From Methylophilaceae bacterium (GTDB lineage Bacteria; Pseudomonadota; Gammaproteobacteria; Burkholderiales; Methylophilaceae), in contig RFOR01000032.1 of the NCBI GenBank assembly GCA_009926525.1, positions 1-7,181 on the forward strand: DNA of 7,181 bases. Direction: 5' to 3'. Positions within the stretch are counted from its first letter, which is position 1, and each line of letters begins with the position of its first letter. Of this stretch, positions 6,392 through 7,181 are shown one piece after another. A program made the translations under genes and the position numbers. The notes below the pieces were generated by a model that worked only from the letters and a program-made list of their open reading frames with translations, was not told where the DNA came from and made no database searches.

Positions 6392-6973
6392 ATGAAACCA
6401 AAACTAATTCTTGCATCATCATCAACTTACCGCCAAGAACTGCTAGCTAAACTTGGCTTGGCATTTGATGCAGTTGCTCCAGAGATTGACGAAACAGCAT
6501 TGGATGGTGAGTTGCCACAAGAAACTGCATTAAGGCTCGCGCAGCTAAAAGCAAAAAAAATTGCTGAGACACACCCTGATGCATTAGTAATTGGTTGCGA
6601 CCAAGTTGCGACGCTTGATGGAATTCAGCTTGTCAAACCAATGTGCCACGAAAATGCAGTCAAACAATTGCAATATCAACGTGGCCGTCGCGTCACCTTC
6701 CACAGCGCTTTATGTTTATACAATACGACAACGAAGCACATGCAGTCAGATGTCGTCCCTTATGATGTTGAATTTAGAAATCTCACAGACGCGCAAATCG
6801 AAAACTATTTACGCATAGAAGAACCCTACAATTGCGCTGGAAGTGCTAAGTCAGAGGGATTGGGGATTGCATTAATTGCTTCAATGACTGGCTCCGACCC
6901 TAATGCATTAATAGGCCTACCACTTATTAAGCTGATTAGCATGCTTCAAAATGAACAAGTTAATGTCATTTAA
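6392..6973 (+). CDS. yceF: Maf family nucleotide pyrophosphatase, YceF type (likely 7-methyl-GTP pyrophosphatase)
   Basis: Maf proteins hydrolyse non-canonical or modified nucleoside triphosphates to monophosphates; the YceF branch prefers m7GTP. The 193-residue protein shows [15 protein letters not shown] (4-18), PEIDETA (30-36), [12 protein letters not shown] (66-77) with the likely catalytic Asp70, [11 protein letters not shown] (101-111) and [14 protein letters not shown] (148-161), ending [18 protein letters not shown] rather than the GADTV of YhdE-type Maf proteins, and CAGS.KSEG, mark it as YceF type; this subtype call is by eye. The start has TAGG (6381-6384) 7 bases upstream. The pycB terminator ends two bases before this site, so maf needs readthrough or a promoter lying inside or upstream of the terminator. 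In E. coli yceF sits beside and divergent from yceD; here pycAB lies between them. Confidence 0.92.
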   Translation: MKPKLILASSSTYRQELLAKLGLAFDAVAPEIDETALDGELPQETALRLAQLKAKKIAETHPDALVIGCDQVATLDGIQLVKPMCHENAVKQLQYQRGRRVTFHSALCLYNTTTKHMQSDVVPYDVEFRNLTDAQIENYLRIEEPYNCAGSAKSEGLGIALIASMTGSDPNALIGLPLIKLISMLQNEQVNVI

Positions 6974-6997
6974 ACTTACACGTAAGGCGAATTTAAG

Positions 6998-7181
6998 ATG
7001 GCACTAGGCACTTTGTATATGATTCCTGTTACTTTGGGTGACGACAACCTCGGCTATGTCATTCCTGCAGACGTAATTAAACTAGTACAGACCCTAGAGT
7101 ATTTTGTCGTTGAGAATGAAAAAAGCGCGCGTCGTTTTTTAGGTTCAGTTAAAACAAACAAACCAGTTCGCGAGCTTAAAT
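6998..7181 (+). CDS. SAM-dependent methyltransferase, RsmI-like/tetrapyrrole methylase family, N-terminal fragment
   Basis: The gene runs off the window after 61 codons. It begins MALGTLYMIPVTLGDDNLGY, continues VIPADVIKLVQTLEYFVVEN and ENEKSARRFLGSV, and ends near TNKPVRELK. LYMIPVTLGD followed by YFVVENEKSARRFL is the pattern of small SAM-dependent methyltransferases of the tetrapyrrole (corrin/porphyrin) methylase fold that commonly follow maf in betaproteobacteria. They are related to RsmI, the 16S rRNA 2'-O-methyltransferase, but are usually a distinct group of unproven substrate, so no symbol is given. An AAGG site (6984-6987) lies 10 bases before the ATG, and the gap from the maf stop is 24 bases, suggesting co-transcription. 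The SAM-binding core is outside the window. Confidence 0.78.
   Translation, partial: MALGTLYMIPVTLGDDNLGYVIPADVIKLVQTLEYFVVENEKSARRFLGSVKTNKPVRELK

Overview
The window looks like a chromosomal piece of an AT-leaning proteobacterium, most likely a betaproteobacterium of the Nitrosomonadales/Methylophilaceae type. This is inferred from protein character and gene order; no search was run. The markers are a YceF-type Maf protein, YceD-RpmF-PlsX-FabH-FabD in the classic proteobacterial order, a two-subunit pyruvate carboxylase, and a tetrapyrrole-methylase-fold methyltransferase after maf. Coding density is high, and no stretch over about 100 bases lacks a gene.

Left half (minus strand, 2923 down to 1): yceD - rpmF - plsX - fabH - fabD (the last cut by the window edge). 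This is the conserved ribosome/phospholipid/fatty-acid operon. YceD supports 23S rRNA accumulation, L32 is a ribosomal protein, PlsX makes acyl-phosphate for phospholipid synthesis, FabH starts fatty-acid chains and FabD supplies malonyl-ACP. The operon has a strong-looking sigma70 promoter about 10 bases upstream of the yceD ATG, so its mRNA is probably leaderless or nearly so. A GC-only discriminator suggests growth-rate or stringent control. A perfect 11-bp AT-rich inverted repeat lies between rpmF and plsX.

Right half (plus strand, 3025 to 7181): pycA and pycB encode the biotin carboxylase and carboxyltransferase/biotin-carrier subunits of a two-subunit pyruvate carboxylase, followed by an intrinsic terminator. 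Next come maf (YceF type, nucleotide pyrophosphatase) and the start of an RsmI-like SAM-dependent methyltransferase. In E. coli, yceF and yceD are direct divergent neighbours; here pycAB sits between them. The pycAB promoter candidate is an extended -10 that overlaps the -10 of the opposing yceD promoter.

The most striking anomaly is in fabH. The reading frame breaks at the active-site cysteine, and two non-identical versions of the same 35-base active-site segment lie head to tail there. Removing exactly 35 bases restores a 316-residue FabH with Cys113/His243/Asn273. Because the two copies differ even in serine codon class, this is a junction between two diverged fabH genes (natural recombination or an assembly chimera), not a fresh tandem duplication or a simple frameshift. 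I see no mobile element, CRISPR array, tRNA or rRNA, and no convincing undescribed multi-gene system.
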